Assembly: GCA_963699305.1 (NCBI GenBank)
Contig: OY969431.1
Coordinates: forward strand, 310,001-374,000
Length of the DNA: 64,000 nucleotides
Reading direction: 5' to 3'
Origin: JBGQAS01 sp963699305
GTDB lineage: Bacteria > Chloroflexota > Anaerolineae > Anaerolineales > Anaerolineaceae
Below the pieces are notes generated by a model, which was given only the letters and a program-made list of their open reading frames with translations, was not told where the DNA came from and searched no databases. Made by a program: the position numbers and the translations under genes. This document shows, one piece after another, positions 43,762-54,745 of the stretch. Within the stretch, counting starts at the first letter, position 1. Each line of letters begins with the position of its first letter.

Positions 43762-44484
43762 ATGATTTCATTGGCGGCAGATACTTATCGTATCCTGGGT
43801 ATCCAATTAACCTATGAACAAGTGGAAATGTTTAACGTGTATCAGGAGTATTTGTTGGAGTGGAATCAACACATCAACCTGACCTCCATCGTGCAACCGC
43901 ATGAAATCGAGACTAAGCATTTCCTGGATTCATTAAGTTGCGCCCAGGTGATCGATCCTCACAAGGGATTGCGCTTGGTGGATGTAGGGACGGGTGCTGG
44001 ATTCCCTGGAATTCCTATCAAAATCATCTTCCCTCAAATCCAATTAGTGCTGGTTGAATCTGTCGGCAAGAAAGCGGAATTTTGCCGGCAACTCGTTGAA
44101 AAACTGGGGTTAATAGGGGTCGAAGTAGCCATCAGCCGGGCGGAGGAATGCGGTAACCGACCGGAATTTCGTGAAAAATTCGATTGGGTGACTGCGCGGG
44201 CGGTGGCGAATCTTCCGATTTTAGTTGAATACTTATTGCCACTCGCAAAAGTGAAAGGTGTTGTTATCGCTCAAAAAGGGCATACGGCTCTCATCGAAGC
44301 ACAACAGGCGGAATATGCCGTCCACCTCCTGGGTGGGAAGCTGCGAAAGCTCCTGCCTATTCAAATTCCAGGTGTCACCGAAGATCGTTACCTGGTTGTG
44401 ATCGATAAAATATCCTCGACACCCGATCAATACCCCCGTCACACTGGCACACCATCCAAGCGCCCGTTATTGAAGAACAAGTAA
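43762..44484 (+). CDS. rsmG: 16S rRNA (guanine527-N7)-methyltransferase RsmG
   Basis: 240 aa. LEWNQHINLTSI, KHFLDSLSC and the SAM motif VDVGTGAGFPGIPIKI, then ARAVANLPILVEYLLPLAKVKG are the RsmG signatures. Methylates N7 of G527 in the 530 loop; its loss gives low-level streptomycin resistance in known bacteria. No ribosome site; TATAAT at 43750-43755 ends 6 bases before the ATG, suggesting a leaderless mRNA. The last 20 residues (TPDQYPRHTGTPSKRPL) are the usual basic tail. Ends 3 bases from the convergent recF. Confidence 0.95.
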   Translation: MISLAADTYRILGIQLTYEQVEMFNVYQEYLLEWNQHINLTSIVQPHEIETKHFLDSLSCAQVIDPHKGLRLVDVGTGAGFPGIPIKIIFPQIQLVLVESVGKKAEFCRQLVEKLGLIGVEVAISRAEECGNRPEFREKFDWVTARAVANLPILVEYLLPLAKVKGVVIAQKGHTALIEAQQAEYAVHLLGGKLRKLLPIQIPGVTEDRYLVVIDKISSTPDQYPRHTGTPSKRPLLKNK

Positions 44485-44487
44485 TTT

Positions 44488-45702
44488 TCAACCTGCCTTC
44501 GGATCCTTCTCCAGCATACCCAATTTAACCTTCCATACAAGCGCTTGTTCCGCAAAACCTTTTGGAAACATGCTCAAATCTGTAGTGGTGAGAATGGATT
44601 GATCCTGTTTCCGTAAATAACTCAACAAATCCGCCCTTCGGTGCGTATCCAACTCCGCCATCGTTTCATCCAGTAACAATACGGGGACTTCCCCGGTTTT
44701 TTCCTTCATCCATGAGACTTCGGCAAGTTTCAATGCCATCAAAAGGGAACGGATCTGTCCGCGTGAGCCGAAATCACCCAGGTCTATTCCATTTCCGATG
44801 AAACGGATCTCATCACGGTGAGGTCCTATGGTCGTGACACCTCGAAGGATTTCTTCCTTGCGATTTTCCACCAACTGTATGAGGAATCCCTTTTTTATAT
44901 CCCCGACCGAATATGCGCGAAGGTCGACTTCTGTATTTAGTGGTAGTTGCTGTTGCTTGCTGGAAGTTCTTGCGGGATTGTACGCGGGTAAATACTGAAA
45001 GCGAACGGTTTCCTTGCCACCTGAGATATGCAGGTAAATGTCATTTGCAAATTGTTCCAACTCGTGAATGGCGCTCATGCGGAGGGCGATGATTTCTGAA
45101 CCCGACGACACCAGTAATTCATCCCAATAATCCAATTGAGAAAGATCTCCACCGCGCTCCGAGATATCTTTCAACAAGGCATTTCTTCTTTCCAAAGCCT
45201 TGGCGTACTGGCTTAATGCCCGGGCGTAGTGAGGATTGACCTGCGAAATGGCCAGGTTTACATAGCGGCGACGTTCATCGGGACTATCCTCGATGATGGT
45301 CGTCATTTGCGGTAAAAATATCACCGCGTTGAAAAGACCCAGCGCTTGTGATACGGTTTTCCTGACACCATCGACCAGGATTTCCTTTTTGAGCCTGCCT
45401 GATGCTGCAGCAGTATTTTCAACGATCAAACGGATCTCCATCTTGTGATGCGCTGAGTGACTGGAAAATTCTGCCACCAACCGCGCCACCGCTAATGGTT
45501 CCTTGAGTGCCAGGAAATTGATCATTTGCCGGTCATTTTGAACGTGATGGGATGTGAACGTGGCGAAATAAAAAATAGCTTCCAGTAAGCTGGTCTTTCC
45601 TTGCGCATTATCACCTGCAAGGATGAGCATCCCTTCCGGAATCTCCGTATCCAGCCGTGAAAAACCACGGAAATTTGTCAATGAAAGCCGAAGGATTTTC
45701 AT
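44488..45702 (-). CDS. recF: DNA replication/repair protein RecF
   Basis: 404 aa SMC-like ATPase. Walker A GDNAQGKTSLLEAI (residues about 30-43), the family's FATFTSHHVQND segment, DSPDERRRYVNLAISQVNPHYARALSQY, signature GSRGQIRSLLMALKLAE, and Walker B VLLLDETMAELD. Loads RecA at gaps together with RecO/RecR. Not next to dnaA, dnaN or gyrB here, so the ancestral replication-origin order is lost. Confidence 0.95.
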   Translation of the reverse strand: MKILRLSLTNFRGFSRLDTEIPEGMLILAGDNAQGKTSLLEAIFYFATFTSHHVQNDRQMINFLALKEPLAVARLVAEFSSHSAHHKMEIRLIVENTAAASGRLKKEILVDGVRKTVSQALGLFNAVIFLPQMTTIIEDSPDERRRYVNLAISQVNPHYARALSQYAKALERRNALLKDISERGGDLSQLDYWDELLVSSGSEIIALRMSAIHELEQFANDIYLHISGGKETVRFQYLPAYNPARTSSKQQQLPLNTEVDLRAYSVGDIKKGFLIQLVENRKEEILRGVTTIGPHRDEIRFIGNGIDLGDFGSRGQIRSLLMALKLAEVSWMKEKTGEVPVLLLDETMAELDTHRRADLLSYLRKQDQSILTTTDLSMFPKGFAEQALVWKVKLGMLEKDPKAG

Positions 45703-45758
45703 ACGGGTCTAGTGGAATTCATCTCCTGACGGAAGTTAAGCATTCCCTTTAGAGAGAT

Positions 45759-46265
45759 TCAAACATCGACTTCTTTTTCATCCTTGACCGGCTTCCATAC
45801 CCGAATAGCACGGTCTGGAAAAACGATTCCATCCAGGTGGTCCAATTCATGCTGGAAAATACGCGCCAGCCAACCGGATGCTTTAATCCTAACCGGTGCG
45901 CCATTCTTGTTCAGCGCCTTTACCTGAACCTTGATGTGACGTTCAACTTCTCCCACCACACCCGGGACGGACAAGCATCCTTCCACGGCGATTTCCTTTT
46001 CGTCACCAATCACAGTCAGTTCAGGATTAATGAGAGTATATAATTTTTTTGGTTTCGTCTCATCCTCTGCGCTGCCGAATTCCACAACACAGATCCTGGA
46101 TGAGATGCCGACCTGCGGAGCTGCCAACCCGACCCCGGGAGCAACGCGCATGGTTTCCACCATGTCATCGATCAATTTACGTGTTTCGCGGTCGATTTTT
46201 TCCACTTTGTGTGCCTTACGACGCAAAATGGGATCCGGCAGGAATTTAATTTCACGATATGCCAT
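45759..46265 (-). CDS. def: Peptide deformylase
   Basis: 168 aa. All three motifs are present: GVGLAAPQVG (residues about 44-53), EGCLSVP with the metal Cys, and HELDHLDG with two metal His and the catalytic Glu. Removes the formyl group from nascent proteins. It starts 5 bases after the stop of the cyclic-nucleotide-domain/PH gene and is probably cotranscribed with it. Confidence 0.97.
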   Translation of the reverse strand: MAYREIKFLPDPILRRKAHKVEKIDRETRKLIDDMVETMRVAPGVGLAAPQVGISSRICVVEFGSAEDETKPKKLYTLINPELTVIGDEKEIAVEGCLSVPGVVGEVERHIKVQVKALNKNGAPVRIKASGWLARIFQHELDHLDGIVFPDRAIRVWKPVKDEKEVDV

Positions 46266-46270
46266 GCAAT

Positions 46271-47965
46271 TTACCTGGTGCCCTTTCGGCTGTTATTGTA
46301 CCCCTGGTTATCGTCTTTTTCGTTATCGTTTTCCGATTTTTCTTTTTCACCATTAATGCGGTGATACGATTCAATCCAATCCACCATGCGTTTTCTCTCT
46401 GAGGCGCGGTCTGCTTTTTTTTCCTGTTGAATCTGCTTCATAAAACATGCAAACAATTCCTTTTGAACCTCGGAAGGGTTGGATACATAATCGAACGTGA
46501 ACTGGGTGTCGCCAATCCGGATGAAAACTGTGCCGAAATTAAATAGCAATCCCCAAATGCCAAGCCGTTTGAATTCAATGGTTTGAATGTTCTTCAGCGG
46601 TGCGGCACGGCGTTCTTCGTGACCGAGGGGTTTGCGATTGATGTCGATCACTTGCTCCGGGGTGATCATGTAAATGTCGTTACGCCAATCGACATATTCA
46701 TAGATCCACCATATCCAGGAAACGACCAACAAACCGCATCCCGTGATGACTGCTGGCACGAAAGGGATGAATTTAAGGAATCCATTCACCCTGAAGATCA
46801 ACGCAACTAAGGTCGCCAGTCCGAGGAAGAAGGGAGCTAGGGTCCTGCGGATCAGGACGAACCAATGCGTGCGGTAAATGATGGAATCCGTGGTGGTTTC
46901 CCTCAATGAGAAAAGAGATTCCAGAAAGCCCAGGGGGCGTGATGGAATGTAGAAGTCCTGTACGGGTTGTGGAATTTCATCGGCTGATTCTTCGCCTTCC
47001 AATCGCTGCCGGATGTAGGAATCCATCATGCGATCCTCTTCCTGGTCGTGATACACTCTGGCTCTCTCGACGAGGAATTCGATCAATGCGACCAGGTACT
47101 GCGGGCATTCCAGCTTTGGGAGGGCAATCGACCCGGTGTACGTGCGGATGACCAAATCGCCAAACGTCAGCCATCGTCCCAGCAATTCCGTTTGCAAGGC
47201 AACCGATAAAATGGCATCCAGGGGTGTTTCCTGCCGATTATCGTAAAAAAGGATGACTTTCTCCATTAATACGACACGCTGGTTGGTGATGATGTAAAAA
47301 TCATTACTCCAGTCGACGCCATTCCATATTCCCCACAGCACTGCCAGCGCTGCACCTATAACCGGGAGCAGGATTATCCCCTTTCCGTTGTCGTTAAGAA
47401 GACTGGTCATCAATAACCATCCAAAAGCAGAAAGGATGAATAGGATTGCAGGACCAATCAGGACGCGATAAATATCTGAAATATGTCTGCGAGAGATGTG
47501 GTTTATATGTTCATCAGGATTCAGCCAGGTGATCTTTTTTGCACGGGCAAGCTGGAACGACCGCCAGATTAGATTGAATATGTTTGTATATTCGGGGTGC
47601 CGATCGGTCAACTCCAGCAGAAAATCCCTGCGAAATACCAGGACGATGCTGGCTTCTGCGGCAACTGCTTTATAAACATGGCTGCCGGGGGTGGGGGAAA
47701 GCGTTTCCTGGCTAAAGAAATCCCCTGTTACCAAGGTTAGGTTTTCTTGATTTGTTTTCAAGCCATCATCGATCAATTGAATGCTGCCGGAAAAAACCAG
47801 ACAAAATTCATCCGCCGAGCTGCCTTGCAAATAGAAGGGATTGTCAGGTTTTAAGACGATGACCGAGAGATTATCCGCCAGCCATTGACGATCTTCCAGA
47901 TCGAGCTGGCAAAAAAGGAATGTATTCTTTAAAAATTCCGGCAGTTGTTCCCGCTCTATGTGCAT
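46271..47965 (-). CDS. Membrane protein with cyclic-nucleotide-binding-like and two PH-like domains
   Basis: 564 aa. Residues about 10-125 resemble a cNMP-binding beta barrel (FLFCQLDLEDRQWLADNL, FSGSIQLIDDG, VTGDFFSQETL), without a clear phosphate-binding cassette. Then come two repeats of a TM pair plus a bacterial PH-like domain (WSNDFYIITNQRVVLMEKV and later WRNDIYMITPEQVIDINRKPL), followed by a charged C-terminal tail. ATG 47965 is preceded by TATACT with 6 bases between, no ribosome site. Such proteins are seen in Chloroflexota but lack a known role; a membrane sensor is a guess. Confidence 0.78.
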   Translation of the reverse strand: MHIEREQLPEFLKNTFLFCQLDLEDRQWLADNLSVIVLKPDNPFYLQGSSADEFCLVFSGSIQLIDDGLKTNQENLTLVTGDFFSQETLSPTPGSHVYKAVAAEASIVLVFRRDFLLELTDRHPEYTNIFNLIWRSFQLARAKKITWLNPDEHINHISRRHISDIYRVLIGPAILFILSAFGWLLMTSLLNDNGKGIILLPVIGAALAVLWGIWNGVDWSNDFYIITNQRVVLMEKVILFYDNRQETPLDAILSVALQTELLGRWLTFGDLVIRTYTGSIALPKLECPQYLVALIEFLVERARVYHDQEEDRMMDSYIRQRLEGEESADEIPQPVQDFYIPSRPLGFLESLFSLRETTTDSIIYRTHWFVLIRRTLAPFFLGLATLVALIFRVNGFLKFIPFVPAVITGCGLLVVSWIWWIYEYVDWRNDIYMITPEQVIDINRKPLGHEERRAAPLKNIQTIEFKRLGIWGLLFNFGTVFIRIGDTQFTFDYVSNPSEVQKELFACFMKQIQQEKKADRASERKRMVDWIESYHRINGEKEKSENDNEKDDNQGYNNSRKGTR

Positions 47966-48051
47966 CAATTAAGTATATCTTAAAGCAAAACCTGTCCGTG
48001 CAAGGCGGAGAATAATTTCTGGTAGAATCATAAGCCATGCAAGGAGATTGA

Positions 48052-49536
48052 ATGAAGCGCGGCAGTTATACATTCTTAAGGTGGATTTCCATTATATTGC
48101 TTTTCTCAGCAGTAATGCTGGTTGTCTTTGCATTGGTTGGATACAGCCGGATGCGCAGCACTTTTCCAGCAGGCACTACCATCGGGGGTATCCCGGTTGG
48201 CGGATTGGATCAGCAGCAATCTGCAGACCGCCTGGTACAAGCTTACAGCTTGCCCATCGAGGTACATTACGGTGATGCAGTCATGCAAATTAAACCTTCG
48301 AATGTAGGGTTCGAACTGCACTTGGAAGCCATGATCGCCGATGCGGATATCAAGCGGGTCGCCAAGTCATTCTGGGGGGAATTTTGGGACTACTTGTGGA
48401 ACAGGGTACCTTCACCAATTGAAATCCCATTATCCTCATCCGTTTCAGAGCAGCAATTGAGAGGGTACCTTCTAAATGAAATATCCTCCCGCTATGATGA
48501 ACCGGCTGAACCGGCAAAACCAGTACCCGGAAGCACTGTTTTTCAAACCGGAAAGTCCGGAAAAGCCCTGGATATCGATAAGGCAATCGTTCAGATTGAA
48601 GACGCATTGAAATCACCGACGGAACGGGTGATCGACTTGTCCTTTGTCAGTTCTCAACCTGCCCGTCCATCTTTTCAAAACCTGGAAGTTTTATTGAAGC
48701 AAATTGTCACGCTTTCCACCTATGATGGATTGATCGAATTGGATGTCCTTGATCTCCAGAACGGACAGGAGATCAACTTTGCCATCGACAACGGAGAGGA
48801 AGTCGAACCGGTTATTGCTTTCACGGCTGCCAGCACAATAAAGATTCCAATCTTGGTTTCTGTATATCGTGCCACCAAAGAACCGACTCCAGGGACAATT
48901 CAAGAGCTTATTAATAAGATGATTGCTGAATCCAGTAACGAGTCAGCAGATGCTTTGGTGCAATCAGTGCTGGACCTATTCAATGGCCCTTTGAAGGTAA
49001 CTGCGGACATGCAGAAATTAGGTTTGAAAAATACATTCTTTGCGGGGTACTTTTATCCCGGTGCGCCGCTATTGCAACGGATCTCAACTCCAGCCAATCA
49101 GCGCACGGATATCAATTTGGATCCTGAACTGTATGACCAGACTACTTCAGCAGATATGGCGATGATCCTGGAAAGTATTTATCAATGCGCCCAGGATGGA
49201 GGAGGTGCATTTGCCGTGGTATTTCCCGGTGAAATCACCCAGACGGAATGTCAGGCTATGCTGAATGTTATGGAAGAAGATAAACTCCCACAACTTTTAA
49301 CAGCGGGCTTGCCTGATGGGTCACACATTGCGCATAAACATGGCTGGGTGACAGACATGGCTGCAGGCGTCATCTTTTTCATGAGTGATGCAGGCATCGT
49401 TTTTTCTTCCGGCGGCGATTACGTGATCACCGTCAACCTATACCATCCCACGCAATTGATTTTTAATCCAGCAAACCTGCTCGTATCAGAATTATCGCGG
49501 ACTGTCTACAACTACTATAATCTTGGGTCACAATGA
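48052..49536 (+). CDS. Membrane-anchored serine beta-lactamase-like / PBP-related protein
   Basis: 494 aa. N-terminal TM (residues 10-32), then a VanW-type/peptidoglycan-binding-4-like domain with GGIPVGGLDQQQSADRL, and from about 225 a class A beta-lactamase-type domain. The nucleophile motif is STIK (in TAASTIKIPIL), the second motif SSNESADAL (SxN), and the third HKHGW where KTG is usual. The altered third motif suggests it is not an efficient beta-lactamase. Probably acts on or near the cell wall. ATG preceded by AAGGAG. Confidence 0.8.
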   Translation: MKRGSYTFLRWISIILLFSAVMLVVFALVGYSRMRSTFPAGTTIGGIPVGGLDQQQSADRLVQAYSLPIEVHYGDAVMQIKPSNVGFELHLEAMIADADIKRVAKSFWGEFWDYLWNRVPSPIEIPLSSSVSEQQLRGYLLNEISSRYDEPAEPAKPVPGSTVFQTGKSGKALDIDKAIVQIEDALKSPTERVIDLSFVSSQPARPSFQNLEVLLKQIVTLSTYDGLIELDVLDLQNGQEINFAIDNGEEVEPVIAFTAASTIKIPILVSVYRATKEPTPGTIQELINKMIAESSNESADALVQSVLDLFNGPLKVTADMQKLGLKNTFFAGYFYPGAPLLQRISTPANQRTDINLDPELYDQTTSADMAMILESIYQCAQDGGGAFAVVFPGEITQTECQAMLNVMEEDKLPQLLTAGLPDGSHIAHKHGWVTDMAAGVIFFMSDAGIVFSSGGDYVITVNLYHPTQLIFNPANLLVSELSRTVYNYYNLGSQ

Positions 49537-49640
49537 GTCGAAAATTTTTACCGGCGCGGGGATTACCCTCGTATGGAACCCGTCTGGATAATCCGAGTTA
49601 AAATATAATCACGATCCCAAAAAATAACATCAGAGGAATT

Positions 49641-52600
49641 ATGGAAAAAGGCGACCACGAATCCTGGCTTGAAAGACCCGCTGGTACCTGGTTTTCGAAA
49701 ATCAAACTAATCGATATTTTGGCAGTCATCATCATTGTGCTGACCTTGTTCAGCCGGCTGTTTATGCTGGGGGAACGGGTCATGTCACATGATGAAGTCA
49801 ACCATGTAGTGCCTTCGTATGATCTTTACAACGGATTGGGCTTCAGGCATGATCCCGTAACCCACGGACCGTTGCAGATGCACATGATCGCTCTTACCTA
49901 TTTTTTGCTTGGGGACAGTGATTTTACTTCCCGTTTGCCGGCAGCCATCCTGAGCACCGCGGCAGTCGTTTTTGTGCTGTTCGGATTCCGGCGCTACCTC
50001 GGGAACATCGGTTCGCTGGTGGGCGGGGTGATGTTCATGATCTCCCCGTACATGATGTTCTATGGCAGGTATGCCCGCAATGAGCCATACATCATGTTGT
50101 TCGCTGTATTGATGCTCTATGCAATCTTAAGGTATTTGGAAAAAGGAGACAAGCTCTCCCTCTTTCTATTATCTCTATCAATCGTTTTACACTTTACTGC
50201 CAAAGAGACTGCATTCATCTACACTGCACAACTCCTCATTTTCCTGGCGTTATTGTTCGTTATTGAATTTTTCCGATCAAAACCGAAAGACATGCCAATA
50301 ACCATCATTTGGATTGCAGCGCTGGCATTGTTGCTGGGAGGATCACTATTCCTTGGATACTATTGGCAAAAGCATACCATCCTGGGTGCGGCACAAACTT
50401 CCTGGTGGATGATCCCTACCCGGATCGGTGGATTAGCTCCAATGCAGTTGCTCATTGCAGCTGGTTTTCTCGGAGCCATCGGCGCGTTGATCGTACTCGT
50501 CCTGTATCTGAAATCTATTCTTCACAAGGAAGAATCCACTGCGCGGCGCTTGTTCGATATGCTCGTTCTGGTTGGAAGCCTGGTACTGCCGCTGCTGACT
50601 GCATTCCCGATCAAGATGATTGGCTGGGATCCCCTGGATTACACACAAGTCGGAATGATCCGCACCGGGATTTTCCTGGTGGTGATGTTCGCTGCAAGCT
50701 TTGCATTGGGTATCACCTGGAATATGGGCATTTGGCTTCAGAATGCGTTGCTGTTCTGGGGGATATTTGTTGTTTTTTACACCACATTCTTCACCAACGG
50801 GCAGGGATTTTTTACCGGCACGGTGGGAGGTCTGGGATACTGGTTGTCCCAGCAAAGTGTCGAACCGCGGTGGACAACCCTGGTATTACTTTGGTGCGCT
50901 CCAATTGCCCACGTATGAATTTCTTGCCATTGCAGGCGTCTTTGTGGCTTTGTTCTTTGGGATTAAATATCGAAAATTCTCGACGATCCCTGGGATTTCC
51001 CCGGCAAGGCAGGTGGAGGGTGAAGACCTGGCATCCAAACAGGAAAAAAGTCGTGTAGCGCTTGATATCGCTACAGTAAAAAAAGTCCCCGTTTTAGGAT
51101 TGCTGTTGTTTTGGTCCATCACCAGCCTGGTGGCTTACAGCATCGCCGGCGAGAAAATGCCCTGGATCACCGTGCATATTGCCATCCCGATGATCCTTGC
51201 TTCCGGTTGGGGATTCGGATTTCTCATCGAGCGTATCACCTGGAAGGAACTCAGAGGCATAAACACCATCATTGGATTACTGCTGATCCCGGTCTTCCTG
51301 GCTTCGCTGGCGGGAGTATTTGGTAGTGTTTTCGGCGGCAATCCACCTTTCCAGGGTAAAACCTTGGAACAGCTTCAATCCACTGCAGGATTCCTGTTCT
51401 CTTTTCTGGGATTCGCTGCGTCGGGAATTGGGATTTTCAGGATCTTTTCTGAAAAATCATATGGTACGGTGCTAAAACTGATGACCCTGGTGATAATGGC
51501 GGTGTTGGCGGTTCAAACAATCCGAACTTCGATCAGGGCGAACTTTATCAATTACGACACCGGCTTGGAGTACCTGGTGTATGCCCATGCTGCCAGGGGT
51601 CCAAAAGATATCCTGGCTCAGGTTGAGGAGATTTCGCAGCGAACCACCAAGGGGCTTGATATCCAGGTGGCTTACGATAATAAAGGGCTGTACCCTTACT
51701 GGTGGTATTTCCGGCATTACCCCAACAAGGTCTATTTCGCTGATACACCGACACGCGATCTGAAAAATTATCCCCTGGTGATTGCGGGTGATGAAACCTG
51801 GACGAAGGTGGATCAGCTCCTAAAGGATGACTATTACGTTTTTGAATATCAACGCATGGTCTGGCCAAACATGGATTACATGAACCTTACCTGGGAACGC
51901 GTCAAGGATATGCTGTTGGATGGGAAAATGCGTCAGGCATTGTTTGAGATCTGGTTAAACCGTGATTATTCACAATATGCCAGTGTCACCAACGAGAGCG
52001 GATTAACACTGGCGGACTGGTCGCCTGCCGAAAAATTAAAATTTTATATCCGCAAAGATATTGCCAGCCAGATCTGGGAATACGGCATCCTGCCGGAAAC
52101 CACCGCAACAATTCCGACTGACCCGTATGCAAGCAAGATGATCGAGCTTCAACCCGACAACGTCATCGGGATGCCCGGCGACCAATCTGGTCAATTCAAT
52201 GCCCCGCGAGGGATCGCCATGGCACCGGATGGGACGATATATGTGGCTGATTCCCGCAACCATCGCATACAGCACTTCACAGCAGGCGGTGCATTGATCA
52301 ATGTGTGGGGGCAATATGCCAACATATTGGAAGGAGATGCCCCTGAAGGTTATTTTAATGAGCCTTGGGGGGTGGCAGTCAGCCCGGACGGGTTCGTTTA
52401 CGTTGCCGATACCTGGAATTACCGCATACAAAAATTCACCAGCGACGGCACATTCATCTCCATGTGGAGCACTTACGGACCAGCCGAATCGCAAATCGGA
52501 TTCTACGGTCCGCGTGGGATCGCTGTGGATGCACAAGGTAGAGTTTTTGTAACGGATACCGGTAATAAACGTGTGGTGGTGTTTGATGCCGACGGGAAAT

Positions 52601-53331
52601 ACATCAGTGAGTTCGGTGAAGTCGGCATGGATTACGGGCAATTTGATGAGCCAGTCGGGATCGATGTAGACTCCATTGGCCGTCTTTTTATTGCTGATAC
52701 CTGGAACCAACGCGTTCAAATATTGTCTCCTGATATCAGCGGCATGGAGTATTACTTCACCGGGACATGGCAGGTCGAAGGATGGTCAAGCCAATCAATC
52801 GACAACAAGCCCTTCCTCGCGCTTGATTCAGATGGCAATGTCTTTATCAGTGATCCCGAAGGATTCCGCATTCTCGAGTTTTCCAGCAGCGGGACATTCC
52901 TGCGTGGGTGGGGGTATTACAGCCCTGAATCGGATGGCTTCGGTTTACCCAGCGGTGTTGCAGTGGATATTAATAATGATCTATGGGTGAGTGATGCAGG
53001 CAACAATGTACTGCTCCATTTCTCACTATCCAACTTGCCCATCCCAATCGACGTTTCGCAATTGCCTGTTTTTCCACCCTCGAGTGTCACATTGGTTTTC
53101 GATGCAACACGGATGACCTTGAAATTGGAGAATGGCATCGAGGAATATCAATTGGATCCTGAAAATTCAATGTGGAAACCAATCGTCCCGGAGGAAATCA
53201 AGAGCCTGATACCCTCCGATTCCTTGGTGACAAAAGATGAAACAAATGCGTGGGTGATAGCCGAAACGAGTGGTAAGTGGCTGTACCGGTGGGATTACAG
53301 CACCATGCTGTGGATGCCAATCATACAATGA
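49641..53331 (+). CDS. GT-C glycosyltransferase (TIGR03663-like) fused to NHL propeller, one frameshift
   Basis: About 1229 aa when the frameshift is repaired. N-terminal half: 12 or more TM helices, with MSHDEVNHVVPSYDL (acidic catalytic loop of the GT-C/PMT fold) near residue 49 and RYARNEPYIMLFA. Near 50865 a CC pair carries one base too many; deleting it joins LSQQSVE to RGGQPWYYFGALQLPTYE, the family's conserved segment. C-terminal half (from about residue 830): five to six NHL repeats, each with GIAMAPDGTIYVADSRNHRIQ-like blades, predicted outside the cell. Likely moves a lipid-linked sugar onto protein or lipid. Start ATG 49641 with AGAGGAATT. Confidence 0.85.
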
Positions 53332-53337
53332 GATAAC

Positions 53338-53368
53338 AAAAACCAGTCTTACGACTGGTTTTTCTTTG
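53338..53368. terminator. Bidirectional terminator overlapping a stop codon
   Basis: An 11-bp stem AAAAACCAGTC / GACTGGTTTTT (53338-53348 with 53353-53363). The stop codon of the minus-strand holin-like gene (53349-53351) lies in its loop. Confidence 0.8.
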
Positions 53369-53744
53369 CGACAACTGGTTTTTTATCCCGCAACAAATGA
53401 CTGAGGATGAAACTGACGATGCTGACGATGATTGCGCCGAGCAGGGCGTACCAAAAGTTTTCGACCGTGAAGCCATAACCGAATTGCTTGCCAATCCACC
53501 CGGTCAAAAGGAACATGAGTGTATTAATGATCAGCGTAGCCAATCCAAGCGTGAGGATGATGAGGGCACAGGATAACATGGATAGTATGGGTTTAATGAT
53601 GGCATTGATCACGCCAAAAATGAGAGCCAGGATAATAATACTCAAGACGGGGTTGCCAACAAGGGCAATATGTGGCTGCAAGATGAAAATGGCAGCCGCC
53701 AATGCAACGGCGTTGATCACCAATCGAATCAAGAATCTTCGCAT
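53349..53744 (-). CDS. Phage-holin-family (PF04020-type) four-TM membrane protein
   Basis: 131 aa with four TM helices. The block FGVINAIIKPILSMLSCALIILTLGLATLIINTLMFLLTGWI is the signature of the superfamily IV holin-like proteins, chromosomal proteins widespread in bacteria and not evidence of a prophage. ATG 53744 has GGAGGAGG upstream; an in-frame start at 53759 lies on that site. Confidence 0.85.
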   Translation of the reverse strand: MRRFLIRLVINAVALAAAIFILQPHIALVGNPVLSIIILALIFGVINAIIKPILSMLSCALIILTLGLATLIINTLMFLLTGWIGKQFGYGFTVENFWYALLGAIIVSIVSFILSHLLRDKKPVVAKKNQS

Positions 53745-53780
53745 GAGAACCTCCTCCAATATGGATAATCCGATGATACC

Positions 53781-54745
53781 TTATTTATACGAAATTTTCA
53801 TCCAAATCAACGTGTTTTGCCGTGTGAATCCAATCTCCTCGAATGAAGCATCCCCGCGTCCGCCTGGATAATTAATCGTAAAGGGCTTGTTATTATTATA
53901 GATATGGGGGAGGGCGAAAGGAATGAGAGATTGGATGACGGCGTTTTCACTACGAGGGTCCACTGCCAGCCAGAGATTATCGGCACGGCGGACAGTGGGC
54001 TCCCAGGTCAATATTCCATTGAGTTCTGATTTACTGAACGCGCACCAATGCTGAACCGTCTCTGAAAAGAGAAATTGTTCCAATTCATGAAAAAAATTTG
54101 GGGCAAATTTTTTCTCATCCAGGAGAAGATTCCACCTCAGATTTTTTGGGTATATTTCATCCAGCCATTGCGCCTGTGTCGACCAATCGATTCGTTTGCG
54201 TCGGGAGAACGAAAAGACTTCGTTATCTCCATCTTTTAAATTCCCCAGCGATTCCAGATTCCAGGTGGACCTGCGCGCGACCTCTTGAAAACCCAGCGAT
54301 TGATATAGTTCAATGGCAGCTGGATTATCATCTCTAACATGAAGCCAGGCTGCAGAAGCATGCCGATTTTTGGCTTCATCCAATGCCTGTTTGGTCAATA
54401 GCCGGGCAATGCCATGCCGGCGAAATTCAGGAAAAACCGCAACGTTGGCAATTAAAACACAGGTTCTTCATGCCGGGCGAAGCGTATGAGAGAAAGATTT
54501 CCAACAATCTTCCCCGATTCCTCCCAGACGAAGCCTTCGATAGGTGCCGGCGCTGAAGAATTACCTTGGTATGAGAATTGATACACCTTATTAGAAGCCA
54601 GCCTGCGCAAGAAGTGGATGTAATCCCTTCCATCAGCATCCAGATGGTTTGCAAAACACGTCTCGATCAGATCCGCAATCTGGTTCAAATCATTGGCGGG
54701 GTGCACGGGACGGATATTGGAAGGAAATATATCGGAAACGGACAT
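53781..54745 (-). CDS. Two-domain GNAT acetyltransferase, one frameshift
   Basis: The N-terminal part (ATG 54745; IRPVHPANDLNQIADLIETCF) ends early at PVF-stop; the remainder continues in another frame with LIANVAVFPEFRRHGIARLLTKQALDEA, the acetyl-CoA-binding motif A, and AAIELYQSLGFQEV (motif B). One missing T in the TTTT run at about 54465 explains the break. Total about 321 aa. The C-terminal 130 residues look like a second, degenerate GNAT fold. Substrate unknown. Confidence 0.8.

Noticed and set aside
52036..52719. 227-codon open frame on the minus strand
   Set aside because: It mirrors the NHL repeats of the plus-strand gene and has no ribosome site or recognisable motif.
49641..53331. 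Programmed ribosomal frameshift at 50865 in the glycosyltransferase gene
   Set aside because: No slippery heptamer or downstream pseudoknot was seen, and similar one-base breaks occur in several unrelated genes of the window.
53349..53744. Prophage remnant suggested by the holin-like protein
   Set aside because: This holin family is common as a chromosomal protein and no other phage gene is nearby.
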